Shown: one piece after another, positions 25,034 through 34,173 of the stretch | How positions within the stretch are numbered: the first letter of the stretch is position 1 | Layout: each line of letters begins with the position of its first letter | DNA from: Orrella dioscoreae | GTDB lineage: Bacteria; Pseudomonadota; Gammaproteobacteria; Burkholderiales; Burkholderiaceae_B | Direction of reading: 5' to 3' | DNA length: 64,000 nt | Assembly: GCF_900089455.2 (NCBI RefSeq) | Contig: NZ_LT907988.1 | Coordinates: forward strand, 620,001-684,000 | Translations under genes and position numbers: made by a program | Notes under the pieces: model-generated | The model's input: only the letters and a program-made list of their open reading frames with translations | Databases searched by the model: none | What the model was told of the DNA's origin: nothing

Positions 25034-26330
25034 CAGGGGCGGGCGCTTTCGCCGATTCCGCAGGCACCCCCAGCCATAGCCTGTCGTACCCCAGGAAGGT
25101 GCCGATCTGCAAGCCGCGCGATGGCCGCGCGAGCGGAGCGAGGCGCGGATAGCGGGAAGTGAGCGCGGCCAGGAGGCCGCCCAGTTGCCGGCGCGCCAGT
25201 CCGACGCCCACGCAGCCGTGGGGGCCGGCGCCGAACGTGAGGGTCCGCGCGTGGCGACCGAGGTCCACTTCGTCCGGGTGCTCGAACGCACGGGGGTCGC
25301 GGTTGGCTGCCGCCACCATCACCACCACGGGTTCGCCCGCGCGCAGGGGGACGTCTCCCAGGGTGAGGTCATGCGCGGCGTATCGCTGCAAGGCCTGCGC
25401 GGCGGGCGCCAGCCTGCCCAGTTCGGCGACGGTGCGGGGAATGCGCGAGGGCTCCTGCGCCATCTGCGTCCACAGGCCGGGGCGCTGGGTGGCCAGCGCC
25501 AGCGTATTGCCCAGGCTCAGCATCGAAGTGGTGTAGGCCGCCACGAAAAGCAGGCACAGGTTGCTGGCGCAGCTCGCGTGTTCGGTGCCGTCCGACAGCG
25601 CGTGCGTGGCGAGGGCGTGGGGGTCGATGTCCAGGTAGTGCAGCGTCGCCGGGGCTTGCCTGGCCATCAGCGTGGCCAGCGCCTGGATCGCCACGCGGCT
25701 GGCTTGCAGCAGCGCCAGCATGGAGGTGGGAGGTAGCGGTGTGCCGCTGATCAGCCTGAGCACCGGCGCCGTCAGGGCAACCAGGCGCGGCGCGTGCTCG
25801 GGGGCCAGCCCCATCAGGACGCAAGCCATCCGGGCGGGCAGGTGATGGGCCAGGGACGCGCCTGCGTCGAATGCCGAGGCCGGCAGGGCCGCCACGCAGG
25901 TGGCGATGTCCTGGTCCATGAAGGCATGCAGGCGATCCATGCGCTGGGTCTTGAAGAGCGGCGCGAAGTGGCGCCGCAGCGCCGCGTGCGCGTCGCCGTC
26001 ACGCAGCAGCATGGTGGCCAGGATGGGGGCATAGACCGCGGCCTCCTCGGCGGGCAGTGGCGGCTGGGCGACATAGGCGGGGTCGGACAGCACGGCGCAA
26101 CCCTGTTCGAAGGACGACACCACCCAGCTGCCATTGGCGTCGCGAAAGAGGGGCCGGTCACGCGTCAGGGCCTTGTAAAGCCGCAGCACGCCATCACGTT
26201 CGCGCGCGATCAGGTCGTCCTGGAACAGCGGCGTCAGAATGGCGGCGTCGTCCCGGCGTGGCACGGCCTGGCCGGGCGCAGGTCCCGCAGGCGCGGCCTC
26301 GTGTTCGGCAAGCAGCAGGCCGGCGCTCAT
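25014..26330 (-). CDS. Cytochrome P450 in a hrp-box operon
   Basis: 438 residues, a soluble bacterial-size P450. The heme loop FGAGPHGCVGVGLARRQ carries the Cys ligand (C373), and ELGR (303-306) is the K-helix ExxR. In the I helix the usual A/G-G-x-D/E-T-T/S reads A-A-Y-T-T-S, so the acid is replaced although the threonine is kept. That replacement can change oxygen activation. The ATG at 26330 overlaps the stop of the transglycosylase gene (ATGA), so both are one transcript under the hrpII box at 26875-26898. Substrate unknown; no ferredoxin or reductase gene is nearby. Linkage to a hrp regulon suggests a role in host-related chemistry. Confidence 0.88.
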   Translation of the reverse strand: MSAGLLLAEHEAAPAGPAPGQAVPRRDDAAILTPLFQDDLIARERDGVLRLYKALTRDRPLFRDANGSWVVSSFEQGCAVLSDPAYVAQPPLPAEEAAVYAPILATMLLRDGDAHAALRRHFAPLFKTQRMDRLHAFMDQDIATCVAALPASAFDAGASLAHHLPARMACVLMGLAPEHAPRLVALTAPVLRLISGTPLPPTSMLALLQASRVAIQALATLMARQAPATLHYLDIDPHALATHALSDGTEHASCASNLCLLFVAAYTTSMLSLGNTLALATQRPGLWTQMAQEPSRIPRTVAELGRLAPAAQALQRYAAHDLTLGDVPLRAGEPVVVMVAAANRDPRAFEHPDEVDLGRHARTLTFGAGPHGCVGVGLARRQLGGLLAALTSRYPRLAPLARPSRGLQIGTFLGYDRLWLGVPAESAKAPAPVRQPNA

Positions 26331-26806
26331 CGCGCCGCCTGCAGGACGCCCCAGCCGCGCAGCGTGGACACGATGCCCTTGGCATAGCGGTCGCGGTGCA
26401 CGGGGGTCTGCGAATGATAGGAGCCCACGGCATCCCAGGTGTTGCCGTATCGGTCCATCATGCGGCGCAGGTACCACGCCGCGATGAAGATGCTCTCGCA
26501 GGGCTTCATCAGCGTCTCGGCCGAGATGTCGTAGGCACCCAGTTCGCGCAGGTGGATGGAGTTGATCTGCATGATGCCGTAATCGGTCGTGCCATTGTTG
26601 TTCCGGTTGATGGCCTTGGGGTTGTGGCGCGACTCCTGCCACGCGATGGCGCGCAGGACCAGCGGATTGACCTGGTGGAACTCCGAGGCGGCGTCAAAGC
26701 ACTGCTCCAGCTGCGCCTTGCTCCACGCGGCGCCGGGAACCAGGCAGGCCAGTGTCAGGGGCAAGGCGGCGATCCAGGCTTGGCGTGGGAAACGGGGCGT
26801 CTTCAT
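26327..26806 (-). CDS. Hpa2/IpgF-like lytic transglycosylase
   Basis: 159 residues. Signal peptide (MKTPRFPRQAWIAALPLTLACLVPGAAW) followed by a single SLT domain: AIAWQESRHNPKAIN with catalytic Glu, YGIMQINSIHLRELG and AWYLRRMMDRYGNTWDAVGSYH. T3SS clusters commonly include such a periplasmic muramidase (Hpa2/HpaH in Xanthomonas, IpgF in Shigella) to open the peptidoglycan for the injectisome. It is the first gene of a two-gene operon with the P450 and has its own hrpII box. Confidence 0.9.
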   Translation of the reverse strand: MKTPRFPRQAWIAALPLTLACLVPGAAWSKAQLEQCFDAASEFHQVNPLVLRAIAWQESRHNPKAINRNNNGTTDYGIMQINSIHLRELGAYDISAETLMKPCESIFIAAWYLRRMMDRYGNTWDAVGSYHSQTPVHRDRYAKGIVSTLRGWGVLQAAR

Positions 26807-26836
26807 GGCGTGACCGGTATCGGGATGATGGAAGCG

Positions 26837-26898
26837 ATGGTAGGGATGGCGGGCCGTGCGCACGCGCACGGGCACGAAGGCATTTGCATGGGGGCGAA
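26837..26898 (-). promoter_or_regulatory. hrpII/PIP box and -10 for the transglycosylase-P450 operon
   Basis: CGAA at 26875-26878 and 26895-26898 give TTCG-N16-TTCG on the minus strand, with consensus TACCAT at 26837-26842, 32 bases downstream. The start codon follows 30 bases later. Confidence 0.92.
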
Positions 26899-26934
26899 AT
26901 TGCGGCGGGCTCGCCGGCCACACGCGAGGCAGGT

Positions 26935-26995
26935 TTCGTTTCGCGCAACGCGGGTTCGCCCGCCGGCCCGCGCGTTGCGCGCCGCCTCTTACGAT
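26935..26995 (+). promoter_or_regulatory. hrpII/PIP box and -10 for the GNAT gene
   Basis: TTCG at 26935-26938 and 26955-26958, 16 bases apart, with TACGAT at 26990-26995, 31 bases downstream. This -10 is identical to that of the hrpB1 promoter. Only six bases separate it from the ATG at 27002, which predicts a leaderless transcript. Confidence 0.88.
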
Positions 26996-27001
26996 GTGCC
27001 C

Positions 27002-27568
27002 ATGTTCCTGCCACCACTGATCATCGAATCCGACAAGGTCGTCGCGCGGCCGCCCACCGAGGCGGACAGCGCGGCGCTCTTTCGCAATCTTTTCGCGGAC
27101 GAGGACGTGATGCGCTGGCTGGCGTTCCCCCGGCATCGCGACGAGGCGGAAACCCTGGCGGCCATCCAGCGCTACCGCCGGAACTGGCATCTGGGAACGG
27201 GCTTCGCCTGGGTGGTGCAGGGCAAGGACAACGGCGACATCAGCGGCGTCATCGAGGTGCAGCCCTACATGCCGCGCGTGGAGATCGGCGTCATCAGCGC
27301 CAGCAGTCCGGCGGTGCGTCGCCGCAGCGCCGGACTGCACGTGCTGCGCAAGCTGGTGGACTGGATCGCCGATCACCCCGACGTGCATCGCGTGCACGCC
27401 TTCTGCGCGCCGGAAGGGCGGGCAGCCAGCGCCATGGAGCGCCTGGGTTTCCGGCTGGAAGCGCGGCTGGAGAACTGGGAGATCCGCCCCAACGGCGGTG
27501 AGGGCCCGCGCGTGGGAGACAGCCTGCTCTATGCGATGACGCGGCGCGAGGGGGCGCCGCGCGCCTAG
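27002..27568 (+). CDS. GNAT-family acetyltransferase in the hrp regulon
   Basis: 188 residues of the RimJ/RimL-type N-acetyltransferase fold: VVARPPTEADSAALFRNLFADEDVMRWL, GFAWVVQGKDNGDISGVIEV, then VRRRSAGLHVLRKLVDWIAD in place of the acetyl-CoA loop, and AASAMERLGFRLEARLEN. The usual Q/RxxGxG/A loop is weak here (VRRRSAGLH). The ATG is six bases after the -10, so the message is probably leaderless and no ribosome site is seen. It has no disordered N-terminal tail, unlike the other candidates, so whether it is secreted or acts inside the bacterium is open. It ends one base from the convergent sigma-factor gene. Confidence 0.85.
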   Translation: MFLPPLIIESDKVVARPPTEADSAALFRNLFADEDVMRWLAFPRHRDEAETLAAIQRYRRNWHLGTGFAWVVQGKDNGDISGVIEVQPYMPRVEIGVISASSPAVRRRSAGLHVLRKLVDWIADHPDVHRVHAFCAPEGRAASAMERLGFRLEARLENWEIRPNGGEGPRVGDSLLYAMTRREGAPRA

Positions 27569-27569
27569 G

Positions 27570-28223
27570 TCAGTCCGCCGCGCGCCGGGTGGCGGGCGTC
27601 TCCAGGCCGTTCGCGCCCAGCATCCTGTCGATCGCGGCGCGGGCCCGGGCCAGGCGGCTGGTGACGGTGCCGATGGGCAATTGCAGCCGCTGCGCGGCCT
27701 CCTTGTAGCCGAAGCCTTCCATGGCGACCAGCCGCAGCACCGCGCGCTGCTGCTCGGGCAGGCGCTCCAGCATCTCCACCGTCTGCCGATACTGCAACTC
27801 CGTGTCCGGGCCATGGTCGCATGGCGCAGCCAGTGCGTCGTCCCACGGCGCATGCTCGCCGCCGTGGGTCTGGCGCGCCCGCAACTCGTTCATCCACAGC
27901 GAATACATGATGGCGTAGAGCCAGCTGCGCGCGGACGAACCTGGCCGCAACTGATGTCCGCATTCCAGCGCACGCACGCAGGTGCGCTGGACCAGGTCCT
28001 CGGCGTCGTGAGGATGGCCTGTCATCCGCAGCGCGAAACGCGACAGGGCGGGGAGCGTCTCCGGCAGCAGGTCATAGATGCTTTCGGCTGTTTCCCAAGG
28101 TTCGACGCGGATGTCCTGGGTGCCGGCGCGCATCAGGCCGGCAGCGGCCGGGCTGCCGCCGGCCGTGGCGCCGGCATGCGCGCGTCGACGCGCCAGCGGG
28201 GTGGGTTGGCAGGTCTTGCGCAT
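27570..28223 (-). CDS. ECF-type RNA polymerase sigma factor, orphan
   Basis: 217 residues from ATG 28223 (GGGAGG eight bases upstream); an in-frame ATG at 28133 is possible. Region 2 (LSRFALRMTGHPHDAEDLVQRTCVRALE, SWLYAIMYSLWMNELR) and region 4 (LERLPEQQRAVLRLVAMEGFGYKEAAQRLQLPIGTVTSRLARARA) are complete. No anti-sigma gene adjoins it: the neighbours are a GNAT gene and a solute-binding protein. Regulation is therefore unclear. Confidence 0.9.
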   Translation of the reverse strand: MRKTCQPTPLARRRAHAGATAGGSPAAAGLMRAGTQDIRVEPWETAESIYDLLPETLPALSRFALRMTGHPHDAEDLVQRTCVRALECGHQLRPGSSARSWLYAIMYSLWMNELRARQTHGGEHAPWDDALAAPCDHGPDTELQYRQTVEMLERLPEQQRAVLRLVAMEGFGYKEAAQRLQLPIGTVTSRLARARAAIDRMLGANGLETPATRRAAD

Positions 28224-28258
28224 GGCTATCGCCTCCCTTGCGGCGGTGGGAGAAACGA

Positions 28259-29122
28259 TCACGGGCAAGCGGGCAGCGACCAGCTTTCCGGCCGGTCCAC
28301 CCCGTGCCGGGCGTTGGCGCCCTGGGGCACGTACCACACGTCCTGCTCCAGCCCGTAGGTCTTGCCGATCCCGCGCATGGCGCATTCCTTCCACAGCTTG
28401 GCGATCTCCGCGTTCACGGCGCTGGCCAGCGCTTCGCTGTCCTTGTTCATGCCGAAGACCACCTGCCCCATGCCGGTCAGCAAGGGGAACTTCGGATCGT
28501 TGTCCTCGAACGCGTTGAACTTGAGCTTCCAGTCCGGATTGCGCGACAGGGCGTACTGCATGACGGGCGGGTCGCCGATGACCGCGTCGATGCGGCCTGC
28601 CAGCAGGTCGCGCACGGCGGCGTCCGAGGTGTCGTAGAGCGACAGCGTCAGGCCGTCGAGCTTGCGCAGTTCAGGAATGAACGAGAACCCGGTGATCGTG
28701 CCGACCTTCTTGTTCTCCAGGTCCTTCAGGCGGGTCCAGTTGGTCTTCTCGGTCTGCGTGATGCCGTTCTTGAAGTACTGGATGGGGTCGCTCAGCGTCA
28801 TGATCTTCGCGCGCTGCGCCGTCCACCCCATGGTGCCCGCCATGATGTCCACGCGTCCCGATTGCACCGAGGCGATCGTGCCCGACCACTCCATGAGCGC
28901 GGGCTTGATCTTCAGGTTCAGCGCGCGCGCAACGCGTTCCAGCACTTCGCCGTCGTAGCCGGTCATGCGGCCGTCCTGCCATCCGGTGCCCGGCATGTCG
29001 CCCGAGAACGCGACGGTGAGCACGCCCGGCTCGACGGTCTTGAGCGGCTGCGCCGTCGCGGGCGTGGTGACGGAGAGGAAGGCGCAAGCCGCGACCGCGC
29101 CCGCCAGCAGATAGGTACGCAT
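28259..29122 (-). CDS. Periplasmic amino-acid-type solute-binding protein
   Basis: 287 residues with a signal peptide (MRTYLLAGAVAACAFLSVTTPATAQ) and the family-3 binding-protein fold: GVLTVAFSGDMPGTGWQDGRMTGYDGEV, DIMAGTMGWTAQRAKIMTLSDP, KKVGTITGFSF, DLLAGRIDAVIGDPP. No permease or ATPase gene is next to it, so it either serves a transporter encoded elsewhere or is a sensor. AAGGGG seven bases before the ATG supports the start. The 259 bases upstream hold no gene. Confidence 0.88.
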   Translation of the reverse strand: MRTYLLAGAVAACAFLSVTTPATAQPLKTVEPGVLTVAFSGDMPGTGWQDGRMTGYDGEVLERVARALNLKIKPALMEWSGTIASVQSGRVDIMAGTMGWTAQRAKIMTLSDPIQYFKNGITQTEKTNWTRLKDLENKKVGTITGFSFIPELRKLDGLTLSLYDTSDAAVRDLLAGRIDAVIGDPPVMQYALSRNPDWKLKFNAFEDNDPKFPLLTGMGQVVFGMNKDSEALASAVNAEIAKLWKECAMRGIGKTYGLEQDVWYVPQGANARHGVDRPESWSLPACP

Positions 29123-29381
29123 GATATGACCCCTTGTTTGTTGTTGCGTGGAATGTGCGGCGATCTTATGTGGGCGAGGCGTGGCCGGATAGCAGAAAAG
29201 CGCGGAGAAATGGCACCGTTGCGACATCGAGGGAAATCCCTTGTCTCCTTTGCTGGCGCGGCTTTGCGGGGAACGCCAGCATGGTGCGCGATGCCCCGTC
29301 GGCGCGCGTGCCGGCATCGCCTGCGACACCAATTCGGTGCGGGCATGTCGACACGGTGACGGCAACGCGGGGTGCGCGGGA

Positions 29382-29837
29382 TTAAGTAGGGCGGCGGGAT
29401 TTGCGCGTGGACACGGGCGTGCCTTGCTCCGCATGGAGCGAGTCCAGCAGCGCGCGCATGGCCTGGCGCAGGAAGCGCCGGTTCTCGGGATGGAGTTGCA
29501 GGTAGCGCTCGTGATCGCGCGCGTCGAACAGCCATTCCGCGGGTTGGGCGGGTTGCTCCGCCGTCAACTCGTCGCGCAGGGTTGGCGTGTTGTGGCGTGG
29601 CATGGGATACCCAGCCGCCGTGGCGGTGGCTTCCATGGCCCCCTGGCCGTTCTCCAGCCATGCGGGGCTGACCGCAAGCGCCTGCGCCAGCCGCAGCAGC
29701 GCACGGCTGGAATTGCGCAGATCGCTTTCGTAATTGCCGATCGCGCTTTGCGATACCTTGCTCGCCAGCGCCAGTTCGCGCTGGGTCATGCCGCGCAGGT
29801 GTCGCGCGTGACGGAGCCGTTCGCCAAAGGTTTTCAC
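29382..29837 (-). CDS. XRE-family transcriptional regulator
   Basis: 151 residues from GTG 29837, chosen because the family normally begins just before the xxFGERLRHARHLRGMTQRELA helix-turn-helix. In-frame starts at 29867 and 30005 would add unconserved sequence. The HTH (MTQRELALASKVSQSAIGNYES) covers residues about 5-60, with a C-terminal part of unknown function ending in a basic tail. A palindrome overlaps the proposed start and another lies 50 bases upstream, consistent with autoregulation. Confidence 0.75.
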   Translation of the reverse strand: MKTFGERLRHARHLRGMTQRELALASKVSQSAIGNYESDLRNSSRALLRLAQALAVSPAWLENGQGAMEATATAAGYPMPRHNTPTLRDELTAEQPAQPAEWLFDARDHERYLQLHPENRRFLRQAMRALLDSLHAEQGTPVSTRKSRRPT

Positions 29838-29897
29838 GTCCGTGATTGAATCGGAGCTTCCAATCACTTTGGTGTTCGGTAGAATCACGTTCGTGAT
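29834..29897. promoter_or_regulatory. Two palindromic operator candidates upstream of the XRE gene
   Basis: TCACG-TC-CGTGA at 29834-29845 and ATCACGTTCGTGAT at 29884-29897 share the core TCACGTYCGTGA and have centres 51 bases apart, about five helical turns. They lie at the start of the XRE gene, so the XRE protein is the likely binder. The function is inferred. Confidence 0.65.
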
Positions 29898-30113
29898 GAT
29901 CGGGTGGGCGCGGTGCGCGGCAGACCGGTAATCCAGGTGCGGCGGCGCGCAGGAAGAGGCAAAGAATCTCTTAGTTGACGTCAGCAGTATCGCCTGGGTC
30001 TCCATAATCTGCGGGGCTCGCGCCAGGACTCAAGAAAAAATCCCGATCTTTCCTCGACGCTTCCCCCGAGCCCGGCGCATTGCCCGCGTCGGTGCGCCAC
30101 GCAAGGAAACCGC

Positions 30114-30809
30114 ATGGACCATTTCGTCGCCACGGGCCGTCCCGTGCTTGTGCTGTCCTCCGATGAGGCCTTCCGCCGTGCCGCCGTGCGCGCCATGCGC
30201 CGCTGCGGCATGGGCGTCGAGGGATGCCGTTCGGAAGGCGACGCGCATCGGCGTGTCGCGGGTGACAGGGCGCCCCTGCTGGTACTGGCGGGGTCTCCGG
30301 CGACGTTGGCCAGCCTGTGCTCGGGCTTGCGGCAACGCAGTCCCCAGGCGGGCATCGTCGCGGTGTCGCACTACGACGGCGCCGACCAGCGCATCGAGGT
30401 CATGCGGCAGGGCGCAGACCTGTGCCTGGCAGGGGATCTGCAGGTGGGAGAGCTGGTGGCGGCGTTGCAGGCGCTGGCCCGCCGGGTCAATGGCCGCGGC
30501 GTGCCGGATGCGCCCTTGCGGCCAGCCCCGTCAGTCTGGCGGCTGTTGGAGAAAGGATGGGTGCTGCGCGCGCCCGAGGGTGCCAGCCTGGTGCTGACGG
30601 GCGCCGAGCGCGCGTTCATGGCCGAGCTGCTGGCGGCGCCCGATGCACGCCTCGACCGGCGCGCCTATCTGGCCGCGCGTGCCGGGGAAACCACGCGCCG
30701 CCTGGACATGCTGGTGTGCCGCCTGCGCCGCAAGGCCGCGCGGCAAGGCATCGATTTGCCGCTGCGCACCGTCTCGGGCTGGGGTTACGCGTTCGCGGGG
30801 GCGCTCTGA
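30114..30809 (+). CDS. OmpR-type regulator with pseudo-receiver; HrpG candidate
   Basis: 231 residues. The N-terminal 115 resemble a receiver domain ([23 protein letters not shown]) but the phospho-acceptor position is LLVLAG rather than an Asp motif, and the conserved Lys is missing. The C-terminal part is a winged helix ([30 protein letters not shown] ... [33 protein letters not shown]). Ralstonia and Xanthomonas HrpG, which activates hrpB/hrpX, is such an atypical OmpR-family regulator of similar size. It lies 5 kb from the HrpB-like gene but beside housekeeping genes, and it overlaps the 3' end of proB by 25 bases, so an unrelated core-genome regulator remains possible. Confidence 0.7.
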   Translation: MDHFVATGRPVLVLSSDEAFRRAAVRAMRRCGMGVEGCRSEGDAHRRVAGDRAPLLVLAGSPATLASLCSGLRQRSPQAGIVAVSHYDGADQRIEVMRQGADLCLAGDLQVGELVAALQALARRVNGRGVPDAPLRPAPSVWRLLEKGWVLRAPEGASLVLTGAERAFMAELLAAPDARLDRRAYLAARAGETTRRLDMLVCRLRRKAARQGIDLPLRTVSGWGYAFAGAL

Positions 30810-31942
30810 AGCACCACGAGATTGTCGCGGTGCATGAGTTCGGGTTCGGACATGCTGCCCAGCACCGCGGCGATCTGTGAAGAGGGCTTGCGCAGGATGC
30901 GGCGCGTGTCGCCCGCGGAATAATTGATGAGGCCGCGGGCGCATTCGCGTCCGGTCTCGTCCACGCAGGCCACCACGTCGCCGCGCGCGAATTCGCCTTC
31001 CGCCTGCAGCACGCCGATGGGCAGCAGGCTCTTGCCTTCCTGCAGCAACGCGCGCACGGCGCCGGCGTCCAGCACCACGCGGCCGCGCAGCCGCAGGTGA
31101 TCGGCCAGCCATTGCTTGCGCGCCGACCACACCGGCATCGTGGCCTGCAATTCCGTGCCGATGCATTCGCCCTGGGCCAGGCGCAGCAGCACGTTGTGCT
31201 CGCGGCCCGAGGCCACCACCGTGTGGGCGCCGCTGCGCGCGGCACGCTTGGCCGCCAGGATCTTGGTCAGCATGCCGCCCGTGCCCACCGCGCTGCCGGC
31301 GCCGCCCGCCATGGCTTCCAGGCTGGGCTCGCCCGCCTGCGCATGCGCGACGAAGCGCGCATCGGGATTCTTGCGGGGATCGGACTCGTACAGGCCGCGT
31401 TGGTCGGTCAGGATGATCAGCGCGTCGGCCTCGATCAGGTTGGTGACCAGCGCGCCCAGCGTGTCGTTGTCGCCCAGGCGGATCTCGTCGGTGACCACCG
31501 TGTCGTTCTCGTTCACGATGGGCACCACGCCCAGGCGCAGCAGCGCGAAGAGCGTCGAGCGCGCGTTCAGGTAGCGGGTGCGGTCGGCCAGGTCTTCGTG
31601 GGTCAGCAGGATCTGCGCGGTGCGCAGGCCGAACTCGGCGAAGGCGGCCTCGTAGGCCTGGGCCAGGCCCATCTGGCCCACGGCGGCGGCGGCCTGGAGT
31701 TCGTGCATGGCCGCCGGACGCTGGTGCCAGCCCAGCCGCGCCATGCCTTCGGCGATGGCGCCGCTGGACACCAGCACGACCTGCTTGCCCTGCTGGCGCA
31801 GCGCGGCGATCTGCCGGGCCCAGTGCGACAGCGCGTTGCGGTCCATGCCGCGTCCCTCGTTGGTGACCAGCGAGGAGCCCACCTTGACGACCAGGCGGCC
31901 GGCGGGGGCGACAACGGAGACAGCAGGCGTGGCGGCGGACAT
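30785..31942 (-). CDS. proB: Glutamate 5-kinase
   Basis: 385 residues. Amino-acid kinase domain ([71 protein letters not shown]) and a C-terminal PUA domain from about 290. Phosphorylates L-glutamate in the first step of proline synthesis. Downstream gene of the rplU-rpmA-obgE-proB group, as is common in Burkholderiales. Its end overlaps the convergent regulator gene. Confidence 0.97.
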   Translation of the reverse strand: MSAATPAVSVVAPAGRLVVKVGSSLVTNEGRGMDRNALSHWARQIAALRQQGKQVVLVSSGAIAEGMARLGWHQRPAAMHELQAAAAVGQMGLAQAYEAAFAEFGLRTAQILLTHEDLADRTRYLNARSTLFALLRLGVVPIVNENDTVVTDEIRLGDNDTLGALVTNLIEADALIILTDQRGLYESDPRKNPDARFVAHAQAGEPSLEAMAGGAGSAVGTGGMLTKILAAKRAARSGAHTVVASGREHNVLLRLAQGECIGTELQATMPVWSARKQWLADHLRLRGRVVLDAGAVRALLQEGKSLLPIGVLQAEGEFARGDVVACVDETGRECARGLINYSAGDTRRILRKPSSQIAAVLGSMSEPELMHRDNLVVLQSAPANA

Positions 31943-31993
31943 GACCGGAGGAACGAGTAAGGGGGGAGGCGGCGGGGATGCCGCGATTATGAC

Positions 31994-33151
<1,158 letters not shown>

Positions 33152-33200
33152 CTAAGCGCGGCCGCGTGGCCGCCAAGTGTGCCGTCCCGGGGGACAAGCA

Positions 33201-33231
33201 AAAAAGCCCTGCCGCCAGGGCAGGGCTTTTT
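33201..33231 (-). terminator. Terminator between rpmA and obgE
   Basis: GCCCTGCC (33206-33213) and GGCAGGGC (33219-33226) form an 8-bp stem with A and T runs on both sides, so it works in either direction. In the reading direction of the operon it gives partial termination after rpmA, uncoupling ribosomal protein from obgE-proB expression. Confidence 0.88.
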
Positions 33232-33269
33232 CAGCCAGGCTTGCGGCCGGCTTGCGTGCGTGGCGCGAC

Positions 33270-33530
33270 TTACTCGGCAGCCAGGACCGACACGGTCTGC
33301 TTGCTGAGCTTGCCCTTGACGCCGAACTTCACGTGACCGTCGGTCAGCGCGTACAGGGTGTGGTCCTTGCCCACGCCGACGTTGGTGCCGGGGTGGAAGC
33401 GGGTGCCACGCTGGCGCACGATGATGCCGCCAGCCAGGATGGCCTGGCCGCCGTACACCTTGACGCCAAGGCGTTTACTTTCTGAGTCGCGGCCGTTGCG
33501 GGTTGAGCCGCCGCCCTTTTTCTGTGCCAT
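33270..33530 (-). CDS. rpmA: Ribosomal protein L27
   Basis: 86 residues starting [20 protein letters not shown], ending [20 protein letters not shown]. Complete bL27 with the conserved N-terminal tail that reaches the peptidyl transferase centre. Follows rplU by 77 bases. Confidence 0.98.
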   Translation of the reverse strand: MAQKKGGGSTRNGRDSESKRLGVKVYGGQAILAGGIIVRQRGTRFHPGTNVGVGKDHTLYALTDGHVKFGVKGKLSKQTVSVLAAE

Positions 33531-33607
33531 GTTTGGCTCCTACGAATTCTTGCCCCAGGAGGCTGAGAAAGGATGCTGGGAAGATACCGGATCTGCTCGG
33601 TGCCAGA

Positions 33608-33919
33608 TCAGCCCGTGATCGCGTCGATGCGGATCTCGGTGTAGTTCTGGCGATGGCCTTGACGCTTCTGGTAGTGCTTGCGACGGCGCATCTTGAAGAT
33701 CTTGACCTTGTCGTGGCGTCCTTGCGCAAGAACCGTGACCTTGACCGCGGCGCCGGAAACGAAGGGCGCGCCGATCTTCAGCGTTTCGCCTTCGCCCACG
33801 GACAGAACCTGGTCCAGGGTGATTTCTTGCCCAATGTCTGCCGGTATCTGTTCGATTTTGAGTTTTTCGCCAGCGGCAACGCGATACTGCTTGCCACCGG
33901 TTTTTATGACCGCGTACAT
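33608..33919 (-). CDS. rplU: Ribosomal protein L21
   Basis: 103 residues, [21 protein letters not shown] to [23 protein letters not shown], a complete bL21. AAGGAA six bases upstream fixes the start. First gene of the operon, behind a near-consensus sigma-70 promoter. Confidence 0.98.
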   Translation of the reverse strand: MYAVIKTGGKQYRVAAGEKLKIEQIPADIGQEITLDQVLSVGEGETLKIGAPFVSGAAVKVTVLAQGRHDKVKIFKMRRRKHYQKRQGHRQNYTEIRIDAITG

Positions 33920-33966
33920 GAGGGTTCCTTGGAAAATATTCCGGCACAAAAAGCGCCGAACTCGGG

Positions 33967-33995
33967 ATTCTAGCCCGCAAGCCATTGATAGTCAA
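33967..33995 (-). promoter_or_regulatory. Sigma-70 promoter of rplU
   Basis: On the minus strand TTGACT (33990-33995) and TAGAAT (33967-33972) are separated by 17 bases, a near-consensus housekeeping promoter about 48 bases before the rplU start. Confidence 0.9.
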
Positions 33996-34080
33996 ACGAA
34001 AGTCAAGCGGGCGCACCGGGAAATGGGCTTTCCGGCCGGCGCCGATGCGCCTGGGCGCAGGGGAGGGGCCGCCACGCCCG

Positions 34081-34086
34081 TATAAT
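34081..34086 (+). promoter_or_regulatory. -10 element for ispB
   Basis: Consensus TATAAT in the divergent rplU-ispB region, 88 bases before the ispB start. The -35 region is GC-rich and not recognisable. Confidence 0.55.
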
Positions 34087-34173
34087 CGGCTGTTGTTTGC
34101 GCGCACCGGGATAGCCCGGCGCCCGCCCGCTTGCCCTTCGCCCAAGGGGCGTTTTTTCGATACCGGATCCGCC

